Of a stretch of DNA of 15,521 bases, positions 1-6,469 are shown piece after piece. The notes under the pieces are model-generated. The model was not told the origin of the DNA and did no database searches. It saw only the letters and a list, made by a program, of their open reading frames with translations. Positions within the stretch are counted from its first letter, which is position 1, and the number at the start of each line of letters is the position of its first letter. Made by a program: the position numbers and the translations under genes. The DNA comes from CAZBMJ01 sp964493205 (GTDB taxonomy: Bacteria > Myxococcota > UBA727 > JABDBI01), in the NCBI GenBank assembly GCA_964493205.1, contig CAZBMJ010000044.1, positions 1 through 15,521 on the forward strand, read 5' to 3'.

Positions 1-12
1 AGAAGGATTAAT

Positions 13-1509
13 ATGAAACAAATACTTATGTGTGATGGAATTGATATGAAACAAAGATTTAAATTAATGTTAGGTGATAATATGGAGTCACTTAAAAAAC
101 TACCAGATAACTCTATTGATTCTGTTGTTGTAGATCCACCATATGGACTCGGTAAAGAAAGAGATATGAATATAATACTAAAAGATTGGATTGAAAAGGG
201 ATATTCTGAAATAGATGGTAAAGGTTTTATGGGTAAAGAGTGGGATGCTTATGTTCCACAACCTATATTTTGGAAGGAGATTTTTAGAGTTCTAAAACCA
301 GGCGGTCATATTCTTGCATTTTTCGGAACAAGAACTTATGATATAGGAACTATGGCTATAAGATTAGCTGGATTTGAAATTAGAGACCAGATTATGTGGT
401 TATATGGATCTGGATTTCCGAAGAGTTTAAATGTTGGTAAAGTTATCGAAAAATATAAAAAAACTGGTAATGCATCCTGGAATGGAACCGGTGATAGTTC
501 AAATGGGCCTTTGGGTTATTCTAAACTACAAAAAGAACAAGGATATAGAAATGGGGATTACTCTAATAGACACCAATCTAAAATTGAAATAAATAATGAA
601 TTTGAAGGTTGGGGAACTGCTCTTAAACCAGCGAACGAACCTATCTGTGTTGCGAGAAAACCTTTAAGTGAGAAATCAGTTGCTGAGAATGTTTTGAAGT
701 GGGGAACTGGTGGGATTAATGTTGATGGTTGTAGGGTTGGAAGTGAAAGTATGTCATATGTTAGAAATGAAAAAGATAAAGGTGTTATTGGTTTTGGTAT
801 GGATAAATATGAAAGTGAAACAACAGAAGGCCGGTTCCCAGCCAACATAATTTTAGAGTGTATATGTGATGAGGTGATTAAGGGTGAGAGTGGTGAGATT
901 AAGAAAAGTAGTGGCAATAGGGAAGATTGTGAATTAAGCCACGAATGGGGATATAAAGACATAGTTAGAACAAACTTCACAGATAAAGGTGATATACATA
1001 CTAATCCCTATTGTCCGTGTCGTTTATTAGATGAACAGAGTGGTGAGAGAAAAGTTGGTAAAGGTAGTAGAAGTGGTGGATTTCAGAAAAATTATATTGA
1101 TGGTGAGGTTGTTAATAGAGTAATAAATGAAGGATATAATGACAGAGGCGGTGCCTCACGCTTCTTTTATCAAGCGAAAGTGTCAAAGGCTGAGAGAAAT
1201 ATGGGTTTGGATGGATTTGAGGATAAGATTAGACATTTAAACCTATCAAATGTAGTAAGTGATAGTAAAGAACCAGTTAAGAATAATCATCCAACCATTA
1301 AACCAGTCAATCTAATGGCTTATTTATGTAGATTGATTACACCAACAGGTGGAATAGTTTTAGATCCTTTTATGGGTTCTGGATCAACTGGAATTGCTGC
1401 ACAACTTGAAGGATTTAGATTTGTTGGAATGGAAATGGATAATGATTATTTTAAAATCGCAGAAGCGAGAATAGATAATTATGAAAAATATAAGAAGTTT
1501 TTGAAATGA
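13..1509 (+). CDS. Phage DNA methyltransferase (N6-adenine/N4-cytosine, beta-class order)
   Basis: This protein probably transfers methyl groups from S-adenosylmethionine to an exocyclic amine of DNA, either to protect phage DNA or to alter regulation. Catalytic motif IV, DPPYG, is at residues 41-45. The SAM-binding motif I, DPFMGSGSTG, is near the C-terminus at about 451-460. Motif IV before motif I is the beta-class order of the N6_N4_Mtase family. About 400 residues separate the motifs. The stretch includes NEPICVARKPLSEK, GGASRFFYQAKVSKAER and HPTIKPVNLMAYLCRLI, all typical of phage methylases, plus an insert with several cysteines (ECICDE, YCPCR) that may bind metal. The start at 13 has an AAGGA Shine-Dalgarno-like sequence 5 nt upstream. 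ATG 46 (MKQRFKLMLGDN) is also plausible because the family core begins there. The stop overlaps the next start as ATGA. Target sequence and methylated base cannot be read from sequence. Confidence 0.93.
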   Translation: MKQILMCDGIDMKQRFKLMLGDNMESLKKLPDNSIDSVVVDPPYGLGKERDMNIILKDWIEKGYSEIDGKGFMGKEWDAYVPQPIFWKEIFRVLKPGGHILAFFGTRTYDIGTMAIRLAGFEIRDQIMWLYGSGFPKSLNVGKVIEKYKKTGNASWNGTGDSSNGPLGYSKLQKEQGYRNGDYSNRHQSKIEINNEFEGWGTALKPANEPICVARKPLSEKSVAENVLKWGTGGINVDGCRVGSESMSYVRNEKDKGVIGFGMDKYESETTEGRFPANIILECICDEVIKGESGEIKKSSGNREDCELSHEWGYKDIVRTNFTDKGDIHTNPYCPCRLLDEQSGERKVGKGSRSGGFQKNYIDGEVVNRVINEGYNDRGGASRFFYQAKVSKAERNMGLDGFEDKIRHLNLSNVVSDSKEPVKNNHPTIKPVNLMAYLCRLITPTGGIVLDPFMGSGSTGIAAQLEGFRFVGMEMDNDYFKIAEARIDNYEKYKKFLK

Positions 1510-1769
1510 TAGAATTAAAAATAATAACAATTAACTTTCTAATAGGTTGGATAATGACACAATTTGAACCTTTTAAATGGTTATTAAAACCGATAAAACA
1601 ATATGGTGTATATAAATATTTATATAAACTGGTGAGTTGTCCAAAATGTGCAACTCTATGGAGTGGATTTGTATTATGTGGTATATATGATCAAAATATA
1701 ATCCTAGCAATAGCAGCGAGTTTTATCGCTGATATGTGGGATAAACATTTTAATGTGATTAGATTGTAA
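1506..1769 (+). CDS. Small membrane protein with CPKC motif, DUF1360-like
   Basis: This is an 87-residue protein with hydrophobic segments at about residues 4-18 and 52-78, so it probably sits in the membrane. CPKC at 45-48, followed by ATLWSGF, resembles the Cys-x-x-Cys...W-x-G signature of the small DUF1360 proteins found in phages and bacteria. The assignment rests on motif resemblance only. Its ATG overlaps the stop of the methyltransferase (ATGA), which implies translational coupling and one transcript. No biochemical function is known to me. The cysteine pair could bind zinc or be redox active. Confidence 0.7.
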   Translation: MIELKIITINFLIGWIMTQFEPFKWLLKPIKQYGVYKYLYKLVSCPKCATLWSGFVLCGIYDQNIILAIAASFIADMWDKHFNVIRL

Positions 1770-1809
1770 AAAAGAGTATTTTAAAAGATTGTAAAGAATA
1801 ATAATTAAT

Positions 1810-2040
1810 ATGAAATTAGGAGAATTAGATATAAATAAAATTGAGCTTATTGGTCTTATAAAATCGATAAGATTTAAAATAGGTGATGTGGTATATCATA
1901 AATCCGATCCAGACCAAAATAGAAAGTTAGTTATAGGTTATAATATACGAAAAAATCACATAAGTATAGTGACTTCAAGTAATGGCAGTTATGATACTTT
2001 TTATGAATTTGAATTATCATATGAAAAATCAATTTTTTAA
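1810..2040 (+). CDS. Hypothetical protein, possible small SH3-like beta-barrel
   Basis: This 76-residue protein has no family I can name with certainty. The segment FKIGDVVYHKSDPDQNRKLV at about residues 22-41 followed by alternating beta-like segments recalls the small KOW/SH3-like 'F-x-x-G-D-V-V' proteins (YodC-like) often found in phage accessory regions. The start ATG has no Shine-Dalgarno sequence; the leader is A/T-rich, as for most genes here. It lies 40 nt after the CPKC protein and 6 nt before a 36-residue ORF, so it is likely in the same operon. Confidence 0.65.
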   Translation: MKLGELDINKIELIGLIKSIRFKIGDVVYHKSDPDQNRKLVIGYNIRKNHISIVTSSNGSYDTFYEFELSYEKSIF

Positions 2041-2046
2041 AAGATT

Positions 2047-2157
2047 ATGAAAGAAGAGGATATAGAATTTATAAAAGAATTAATAAAATCAGGCGTTAGA
2101 CCTGGTACAGAACCAAAGCTTATAGAAATATATTTTAAATATATGGGAAGAATATGA
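2047..2157 (+). CDS. 36-residue small protein
   Basis: This short ORF encodes a 36-residue, charged, helix-prone peptide that begins MKEEDIEFIKELIKSG and ends YFKYMGRI. Two things support it as a gene: it fills the space between neighbours, and its stop codon overlaps the next ATG as ATGA (2154-2157). It starts 6 nt after the previous stop. The 12 bases directly before its ATG are the same as bases 1779-1790 upstream of the 1810 gene. No function can be inferred. Confidence 0.55.
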   Translation: MKEEDIEFIKELIKSGVRPGTEPKLIEIYFKYMGRI

Positions 2158-2375
2158 AAATACAAAAATATGAATCACTTATAAAAATGATTGATGTGAG
2201 AAAAAGCATACCACCATCATTAGAACCTCTTGTTATTAAAGCATATAGAGATGTTTTTGGTGATGATGATAACTTTAAAGGATATATTGATTGTAAATGT
2301 CCATCATATATGAAATTATTTTATAGTTCCTTAAAAATTAAACTAAACGAATATGAGAGAGGAAAATTTGAATAA
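2154..2375 (+). CDS. Small hypothetical protein with Cys-x-Cys-Pro motif
   Basis: This is a 73-residue protein with a helical N-terminal half (about residues 24-37, PLVIKAYRDVFGDD), then CKCPSYMKLFYSSLK at about 48-62. Small phage proteins of this plan, a helix pair followed by a cysteine pair and another helix, are common in Bacteroidota phages, but I know of no established function. It resembles the protein at 2951-3256, which has CWQCPNSIREAMFDLL. Its start overlaps the stop of the 36-residue ORF as ATGA, and its last 23 bases overlap the longest reading of the homing endonuclease. Confidence 0.65.
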   Translation: MKIQKYESLIKMIDVRKSIPPSLEPLVIKAYRDVFGDDDNFKGYIDCKCPSYMKLFYSSLKIKLNEYERGKFE

Positions 2376-2949
2376 TTATTATATTTATTTTCATATAAAT
2401 CCATTAAAGAATGAGATATTCTATGTTGGTAAAGGTAAAGGTAATAGAGCGTATGATAAAAACAATAGAAATAGATTTTGGAAAAATATAGTAAAAAAAT
2501 ATGGATACATTGTTAATATAATAGAAGATAATTTAACTGAAAAAGAATCATTTGAACGAGAAATTTTTTATATTGAAAAGATTGGTAGAAAAGATTTAGG
2601 TACAGGACCTCTTGTTAATATGAGTAAAGGTGGGATAGGTGGTTCTACTAGAATTGGTGCTATATTATCACAAGAAATAAAAGATAAAATTTCAAAATCA
2701 CATAAAAATCTATCACATACCAAAGAAACTAGAAAAAAAATGTCAATTTCTAAAAAAGGTAAGCCATCTAATAGGAAAGGTAAAAAATCCTCTACTGAAA
2801 CTAAAAAAAAGATATCAGATCTTACTACTGGGGAAAAAAATCCAATGTTTGGTAGAAAACATACGGAAGAAACTAGAAAAAAAATGTCAGAAGCTGCAAA
2901 AAAAAGAAAAGGTAAAAAAAGAGGACCATATAAAAAAAGAAAGCAATAA
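2353..2949 (+). CDS. GIY-YIG homing endonuclease with NUMOD3 repeats
   Basis: This is probably a free-standing homing endonuclease, which nicks or cuts DNA at its insertion locus in genomes lacking it and so spreads between phages. The N-terminal GIY-YIG core reads NNYYIYFHINP (about 7-17), then EIFYVGKGKGNRAY (about 21-34). The likely catalytic glutamate lies in EREIFYIEKIG (about 68-78), and the core ends with NMSKGG. From about 112 to 190 there are DNA-binding NUMOD3-type repeats, seen as HTKETRKKMSISKKGK, KKISDLTTGEKNPMFGRKH and HTEETRKKMSEAAKKR. A basic KKRGPYKKRK tail follows. ATG 2353 overlaps the upstream gene by 23 nt. TTG 2368, which has AGAGAGGA 4 nt upstream, would shorten the overlap and is a real alternative start. 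No intron structure is evident. Confidence 0.92.
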   Translation: MREENLNNYYIYFHINPLKNEIFYVGKGKGNRAYDKNNRNRFWKNIVKKYGYIVNIIEDNLTEKESFEREIFYIEKIGRKDLGTGPLVNMSKGGIGGSTRIGAILSQEIKDKISKSHKNLSHTKETRKKMSISKKGKPSNRKGKKSSTETKKKISDLTTGEKNPMFGRKHTEETRKKMSEAAKKRKGKKRGPYKKRKQ

Positions 2950-2950
2950 A

Positions 2951-3256
2951 ATGAAAGAAGAATACGAGAAGATAAGTAATTTAAGATATAGAGATAGAAT
3001 CACAAATAGTGATATAAACTTTATACAATCGATGCATAATTTATATTGTGGTCATTTGAAAAAAAATATTTGTTGGCAGTGCCCAAACTCTATAAGAGAG
3101 GCTATGTTTGATCTATTGAATTATGTAGAAAAAAATCCATTACAAGATGAAGGTAAAATTATTACAGAGCAACGATCTACAGAGGTTAGAAATGATAACG
3201 AACAAGTTCCTACAAGAAGTAAAAGTGGAAAGCGTTCAAATGGTGGTAAGAAATGA
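2951..3256 (+). CDS. Small hypothetical protein with Cys-x-x-Cys-Pro motif
   Basis: This is a 101-residue protein. I chose ATG 2951 because it lies 1 nt after the endonuclease stop; an earlier in-frame start at 2849 would only add a basic out-of-frame reading of the endonuclease tail. The N-terminal half is helical (ITNSDINFIQSMHNLYCGHL). CWQCPNSIREAMFDLLNYVEKN follows, at about residues 38-59. It has the same layout as the 2154-2375 protein, so the two may be distant paralogues split by the endonuclease gene. The last 30 or so residues are low-complexity and basic (RSKSGKRSNGGKK). The function is unknown; a small nucleic-acid or metal-binding accessory protein is possible. Confidence 0.65.
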   Translation: MKEEYEKISNLRYRDRITNSDINFIQSMHNLYCGHLKKNICWQCPNSIREAMFDLLNYVEKNPLQDEGKIITEQRSTEVRNDNEQVPTRSKSGKRSNGGKK

Positions 3257-3296
3257 TATGTATGTGATTATGATTACGTATTATGAAAAAATATAA

Positions 3297-3683
3297 ATGA
3301 TTATGAAAAAGAGAAAATCACAAAATCCAGAACTTCACAAGAAGCAATTGATTGAGGCTATGCATAAATTTCACGGTATAGTGACTAAGGCTTGTGAAGC
3401 TGTTGGTATATCTAGAAATCAATTTTATAATTATTATAATAGTGATATTAATTTTAAAACTGAGGTAGATTCAATTGAAGATGTAAATTTAGATACGGTA
3501 GAAGATAAACTATTTCAAAACATAATGGATCGTGATAGAGCATCTATATTCTTCTATTTAAAATATAAAGGTAGAAAAAGAGGGTATGTTGATTCTCAAG
3601 ATCTTAATATAAGTGGTGGATTAGATATAAATTTAAAAAATATGTTCGGATTTGAAGATGATGAAAATAGTACTCAAGAATAA
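3297..3683 (+). CDS. terS: Terminase small subunit
   Basis: This 128-residue protein should recognise phage DNA and bring it to the large terminase motor. A helix-turn-helix is visible at about residues 26-47 (GIVTKACEAVGISRNQFYNYYN). It is followed by a long helical region (about 50-95) with DTVEDKLFQNIMDRDRASIFFYLKYKG, the usual phrase of HTH-type small terminases of the Terminase_3 group. The C-terminus is acidic (GFEDDENSTQE). ATG 3297 or ATG 3303 could start the gene; both have A-rich upstream sequence. The end overlaps the start of the large subunit by 23-26 nt, which suggests coupled translation. Position and motifs agree well. Confidence 0.88.
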   Translation: MIMKKRKSQNPELHKKQLIEAMHKFHGIVTKACEAVGISRNQFYNYYNSDINFKTEVDSIEDVNLDTVEDKLFQNIMDRDRASIFFYLKYKGRKRGYVDSQDLNISGGLDINLKNMFGFEDDENSTQE

Positions 3684-4866
3684 GTATAAACCTCTTATAT
3701 CATCAAAGAGTAGGTATTTTATTATTACTGGTGGTAGAAGTAGTGGGAAGTCATATTCAGTGGCTTCTTTTTTATTAATGCTTACATTTGAGAAAGGTCA
3801 TAAAATCTTATTCACGAGATATACTATGAGTTCAGCTCATATATCAATTATACCTGAGTTTATTCAGAAAATAGAGTATCTGAATATATCAGAACATTTT
3901 GATATAACAAAAACTTCAATAATTAATAAGTTGACAGGTTCTGAAATTATATTTAAAGGTATACGAACATCATCAGGTATTCAAACGGCTAATTTAAAAT
4001 CTATTGAGGGTATAACAACTTGGGTTTTAGACGAGGCAGAGGAATTGGTAGATGAAAATATATTTGATAAAATAGATTTATCTATAAGAACTAAGAATAA
4101 TCAAAATAGAGTTATTATTATTATGAATCCTGCTACGAAAGAACATTTTATCTATAAAAGATTTTTTGAAGATATGGGTATAGAACCAGGTAGTAATATG
4201 ACAACTTCAAAAGCCACATATATACACACCTCTTATTTAGATAATATAGAGAATATAAATGAATCTATTTTAACTCAGATTAAAGATTTAGAAATGAATA
4301 ATCCTAAGAGATATAACCATATCATAATGGGTAGTTGGTTAGATAAAGCTGAGGGTGTTATATTTAGTAATTGGAGTATAGGTGATTTTAAAATGACTGA
4401 TAGAGTTATATATGGATCAGACTTTGGATTTTCAATAGATCCGAGCACTTGTGTCGCTGTTTCATTTGAAGGTAATACTATCTATGTTAAGGAAATATTT
4501 TATAAACAAAAAATGATAACAATTGATTTTATAAATGAATATAAGAAGTTACCAGAAGGTTCATTAATTATAGCTGACAGTGCTGAGAGTAGATTAATTG
4601 AGGAGATACAAAGAGAGGGTATAAATATAAGAAAAACTTTAAAAAAACCTGGATCTGTAAAAGAGGGTATAATGTTTATGATGGATTATAATATAATAAT
4701 TGATAGTAATAGTGTTAATTTAATAAGAGAGTTTAATAATTATTCTTGGTCTGATAGGATATCAGGACATCCAATAGATAAATGGAATCACGGGTGCGAT
4801 TCTATTAGATATGTAATACAATATCATAAACAAAACTCAGGTGGTATGCCATTCTATATTGGATAA
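3658..4866 (+). CDS. terL: Terminase large subunit (ATPase and nuclease)
   Basis: This is the motor that pumps DNA into the procapsid and cuts the concatemer. With the start at ATG 3658 (ATG 3661 is equally possible; TTG 3652 is unlikely) it has 402 residues, normal for the Terminase_3/SPP1 gp2 type. The ATPase has Walker A GGRSSGKS at 25-32, Walker B WVLDEAEE ending near 129, and the coupling motif VIIIMNPAT. The RNase H-like nuclease has three expected acidic residues: D255 in YGSDFGFSIDPSTC, D307 in LIIADSAESR and D381 in WNHGCDSIRYV. Both domains look intact. It overlaps the small subunit gene and is followed by a 60-nt A/T-rich gap. Confidence 0.96.
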   Translation: MMKIVLKNKYKPLISSKSRYFIITGGRSSGKSYSVASFLLMLTFEKGHKILFTRYTMSSAHISIIPEFIQKIEYLNISEHFDITKTSIINKLTGSEIIFKGIRTSSGIQTANLKSIEGITTWVLDEAEELVDENIFDKIDLSIRTKNNQNRVIIIMNPATKEHFIYKRFFEDMGIEPGSNMTTSKATYIHTSYLDNIENINESILTQIKDLEMNNPKRYNHIIMGSWLDKAEGVIFSNWSIGDFKMTDRVIYGSDFGFSIDPSTCVAVSFEGNTIYVKEIFYKQKMITIDFINEYKKLPEGSLIIADSAESRLIEEIQREGINIRKTLKKPGSVKEGIMFMMDYNIIIDSNSVNLIREFNNYSWSDRISGHPIDKWNHGCDSIRYVIQYHKQNSGGMPFYIG

Positions 4867-4926
4867 AACACGGTTTAAAAAGTTAATATATACAAAAAAC
4901 AAAAAAATAAAAAAAATATTTAGAAT
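4867..4926 (+). promoter_or_regulatory. A/T-rich leader with AAAAAATATTTA before the tail chaperone gene
   Basis: This 60-nt gap after the large terminase is almost pure A/T. It contains the 12-mer AAAAAATATTTA at 4911-4922, 4 nt before the ATG. The same 12-mer precedes the genes at 8228 and 14622. It may be part of a phage promoter or an A-rich translation leader of the Bacteroidota kind. No -33/-7 pair is clear. Confidence 0.35.
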
Positions 4927-5529
4927 ATGATAAAGATAGAAATCGATGGTAGTGTTTATGATTTTCCTGACAATTGGGGTGAGGTTAATTTAGAAAAACT
5001 AATTGAACTTAATAAAATTCAAAAAATGAATTTATCAAGCTCAATAGAAATGAATTCAAAAATAATTAATATTTTATCTGGTATTCCATTAGATATTATA
5101 TTGAGCATACCTTTGAGTGATTATACTGAGTTAGTTAATTTAACAACTTGGATTCAGAATTTACCAAATAAATCGGTAGATAGTGTAATGATTGATGGTG
5201 TTAAGTATTTACCAATGGATTTAAATAATATATCAGCTGGTGAATTTATATCAATAGAAGTCTTTACAAAAGATAATAGTGATGATAATTTACATCTAAT
5301 ATCTTCTATTCTAATTAGACCTGAGGTTAATGGTCAGATAGAGAAGTTAAAAGATCTAAATGATATTCAAAATAGAGCTAATCTATTTAAGGAGAAGTTA
5401 ATGGTTGATAGTTTATGGCCTATTGTGAATAATTTTTTCAATGGCGCCGCTTTATCTTCTTTGAAAAATACACAGGACTCTTCGGACCTGCCAAAAACTC
5501 TAAGCAAGTTAAGGATTCTAAATTCCTAA
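4927..5529 (+). CDS. Tail assembly chaperone, short (G-like) form
   Basis: This 200-residue zero-frame product is proposed to be the lambda gpG-like tail assembly chaperone. The sequence begins IKIEIDGSVYDFPDNWGEV and has a compact core with MDLNNISAGEFISIEVFTKD at about 97-116, a phrase I associate with a widespread Bacteroidota phage protein. After about residue 168 the zero frame becomes low-quality (NGAALSSLKNTQDSSD...) and stops at 5527-5529. The -1 frame opens at 5433 and carries a clearly conserved domain to 5741. A frameshift at UUUUUUC (5433-5439) would make a 271-residue fusion: 171 zero-frame residues plus 100 in the -1 frame. The function is inferred from this architecture, since direct homology to lambda G is not visible by eye. 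Confidence 0.75.
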   Translation: MIKIEIDGSVYDFPDNWGEVNLEKLIELNKIQKMNLSSSIEMNSKIINILSGIPLDIILSIPLSDYTELVNLTTWIQNLPNKSVDSVMIDGVKYLPMDLNNISAGEFISIEVFTKDNSDDNLHLISSILIRPEVNGQIEKLKDLNDIQNRANLFKEKLMVDSLWPIVNNFFNGAALSSLKNTQDSSDLPKTLSKLRILNS

Positions 5530-5554
5530 AAAAAGTACAAAGTAATAAAGCGGC
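5433..5554 (+). promoter_or_regulatory. Programmed -1 ribosomal frameshift signal
   Basis: The slippery heptamer T TTT TTC spans 5433-5439 in the correct zero-frame phase (ttt, ttc), so both tRNAs can re-pair one base back. After a 6-nt spacer, GCCGCTTTAT (5446-5455) is perfectly complementary to ATAAAGCGGC (5545-5554). This gives a 10-bp long-range stem closing an 89-nt loop. The loop holds the zero-frame stop (5527) and a small hairpin at 5473-5490 with CAGG/CCTG arms and a cUUCGg tip. Slippery site, spacer and stem match the known layout of -1 frameshift signals. Folding is by inspection, not calculated. Confidence 0.8.
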
Positions 5555-5741
5555 TGATTTTAATGATGATTGGATATGGCACACAATGATATATAGACTA
5601 TGTAAAGAACTAAATTATAATCCAGAACAAGTATATGATATAAATATAACAGCTTGTTTAGATTGGTTAAGTTTCTTTAAAGAAAAAGAAGAGTATGAAC
5701 AAAAATTAAGAGATGCTCAAAATGGGATTACAAGATATTAA
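5433..5741 (+). CDS. Tail assembly chaperone -1 frame extension (T-like part of GT)
   Basis: This open frame lies at -1 relative to the upstream gene and begins immediately after a TAA at 5430-5432. It has no ATG, GTG or TTG until ATG 5583, deep inside conserved sequence, so it is almost certainly reached by frameshifting. From about 5457 it reads FFEKYTGLFGPAKNSKQ, then VKDSKFLKKV and AADFNDDWIWHTMIYRLCKE. The next part is LNYNPEQVYDINITACLDW and a charged helical end. The helical plan with W...L...L and a 'P-E-Q-V-Y' turn fits the T domain of siphophage GT chaperones, which binds the tape measure protein. It ends 15 nt before the next gene. Confidence 0.78.
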   Translation, partial: FFQWRRFIFFEKYTGLFGPAKNSKQVKDSKFLKKVQSNKAADFNDDWIWHTMIYRLCKELNYNPEQVYDINITACLDWLSFFKEKEEYEQKLRDAQNGITRY

Positions 5742-5756
5742 AAATAAAAATATAAA

Positions 5757-6455
5757 ATGAGTTTTATTCCCGTAAATAATGGTGTAAAAAATAGTGAGTT
5801 CGCAGTAGCAATATTCAAAGATTTCGCTATTCGTTCAAGAGATTTACAAGGTAGATTTAAATTTGGAGGTAATGATGAGATGAATCCAGATATGGAGACT
5901 TTTCCGTATATGTATGTAGCACCATCAGATATATTAGTATCACCAAATATAGATGGTAAGAGTGGATATGCTTATATTGAAGCATCATATGATGTGACAA
6001 TAGCAGATAAACTAAAAAGTGGTAAAGATAATGAGTTACAGACCGTATCAGATATTCAAGAAATATTGATGGCTCTTGTAGCAGAATTAGGAAGTCATCC
6101 TTATTATGTAGATAATCAAATGAAATTAGTTGGTGATGTAAATCTAATCACAACTTTAGAACAAGATGATGCTATCGTGAGTAAAGTGACAGCGCAGATT
6201 ACACTGAGATATCCTTTTAAATATCAATATTGTAATCAACCGGTAGATAATATACCATTTTATCCAGAGATAACAACTGATATATTCACAAGCGTGACAC
6301 AATCTATTTGTACTATTATAGAAGATTGTCCAGTTATATTAACAATTGATTTAACTTTAATAGATTTACAAGAACAAATAAATAACATATCTGGTGGTGG
6401 AACTGGATCACAAGATATTTTGCAAATGATTTTACTATCACAGGTATTTGGATAA
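5757..6455 (+). CDS. Putative tail terminator or neck structural protein
   Basis: This is a 232-residue structural protein. A beta-rich N-terminal part (YMYVAPSDILVSPNIDGKSG, about 51-70, then YAYIEASYDVTIADKL) is followed by the helix LQTVSDIQEILMALVAELGS (about 94-113). A strand-rich section ending ITLRYPFKYQYCNQPVD (about 148-164) comes next. A strand-helix-strand plan with 'D...I..IL..LVAEL' resembles tail terminator/gpU-type proteins that cap the tail tube. This fits a place next to the tail chaperone, but it is inference and no invariant catalytic motif exists. The C-terminal 50 residues, with ISGGGTGSQD, look flexible. The start has an A-rich leader without a Shine-Dalgarno sequence. 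Confidence 0.6.
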   Translation: MSFIPVNNGVKNSEFAVAIFKDFAIRSRDLQGRFKFGGNDEMNPDMETFPYMYVAPSDILVSPNIDGKSGYAYIEASYDVTIADKLKSGKDNELQTVSDIQEILMALVAELGSHPYYVDNQMKLVGDVNLITTLEQDDAIVSKVTAQITLRYPFKYQYCNQPVDNIPFYPEITTDIFTSVTQSICTIIEDCPVILTIDLTLIDLQEQINNISGGGTGSQDILQMILLSQVFG

Positions 6456-6469
6456 AAATAAATTTATAT

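Noticed and set aside
558..980. Minus-strand open frame inside the methyltransferase gene
   Set aside because: It lies wholly inside a gene with clear catalytic motifs, and its product has no domain-like pattern. It is a shadow of the + strand coding sequence.
1606..1630. T4-type late promoter TATAAATA
   Set aside because: A TATAAATA string occurs inside the CPKC protein gene. It is part of an AT-rich near-palindrome, not upstream of a late gene, and it is not repeated before the tail genes.
2849..2950. Upstream extension of the 2951-3256 gene
   Set aside because: The extra sequence is an out-of-frame reading of the Lys-rich endonuclease tail. ATG 2951 directly after the endonuclease stop is much more natural.
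3258..3296. 12-residue ORF between the small Cys protein and the terminase small subunit
   Set aside because: It is too short to support and has no conserved or coupled features.
5463..5469. G AAA AAT as an alternative slippery site
   Set aside because: It is in phase and inside the open -1 window, so it cannot be fully excluded. It is a weaker slip site than T TTT TTC and has no stem at the right distance.
5528..5534. Seven-A run as the frameshift site
   Set aside because: It lies after the zero-frame stop codon at 5527-5529 has begun, so a ribosome could not use it to enter the -1 frame.
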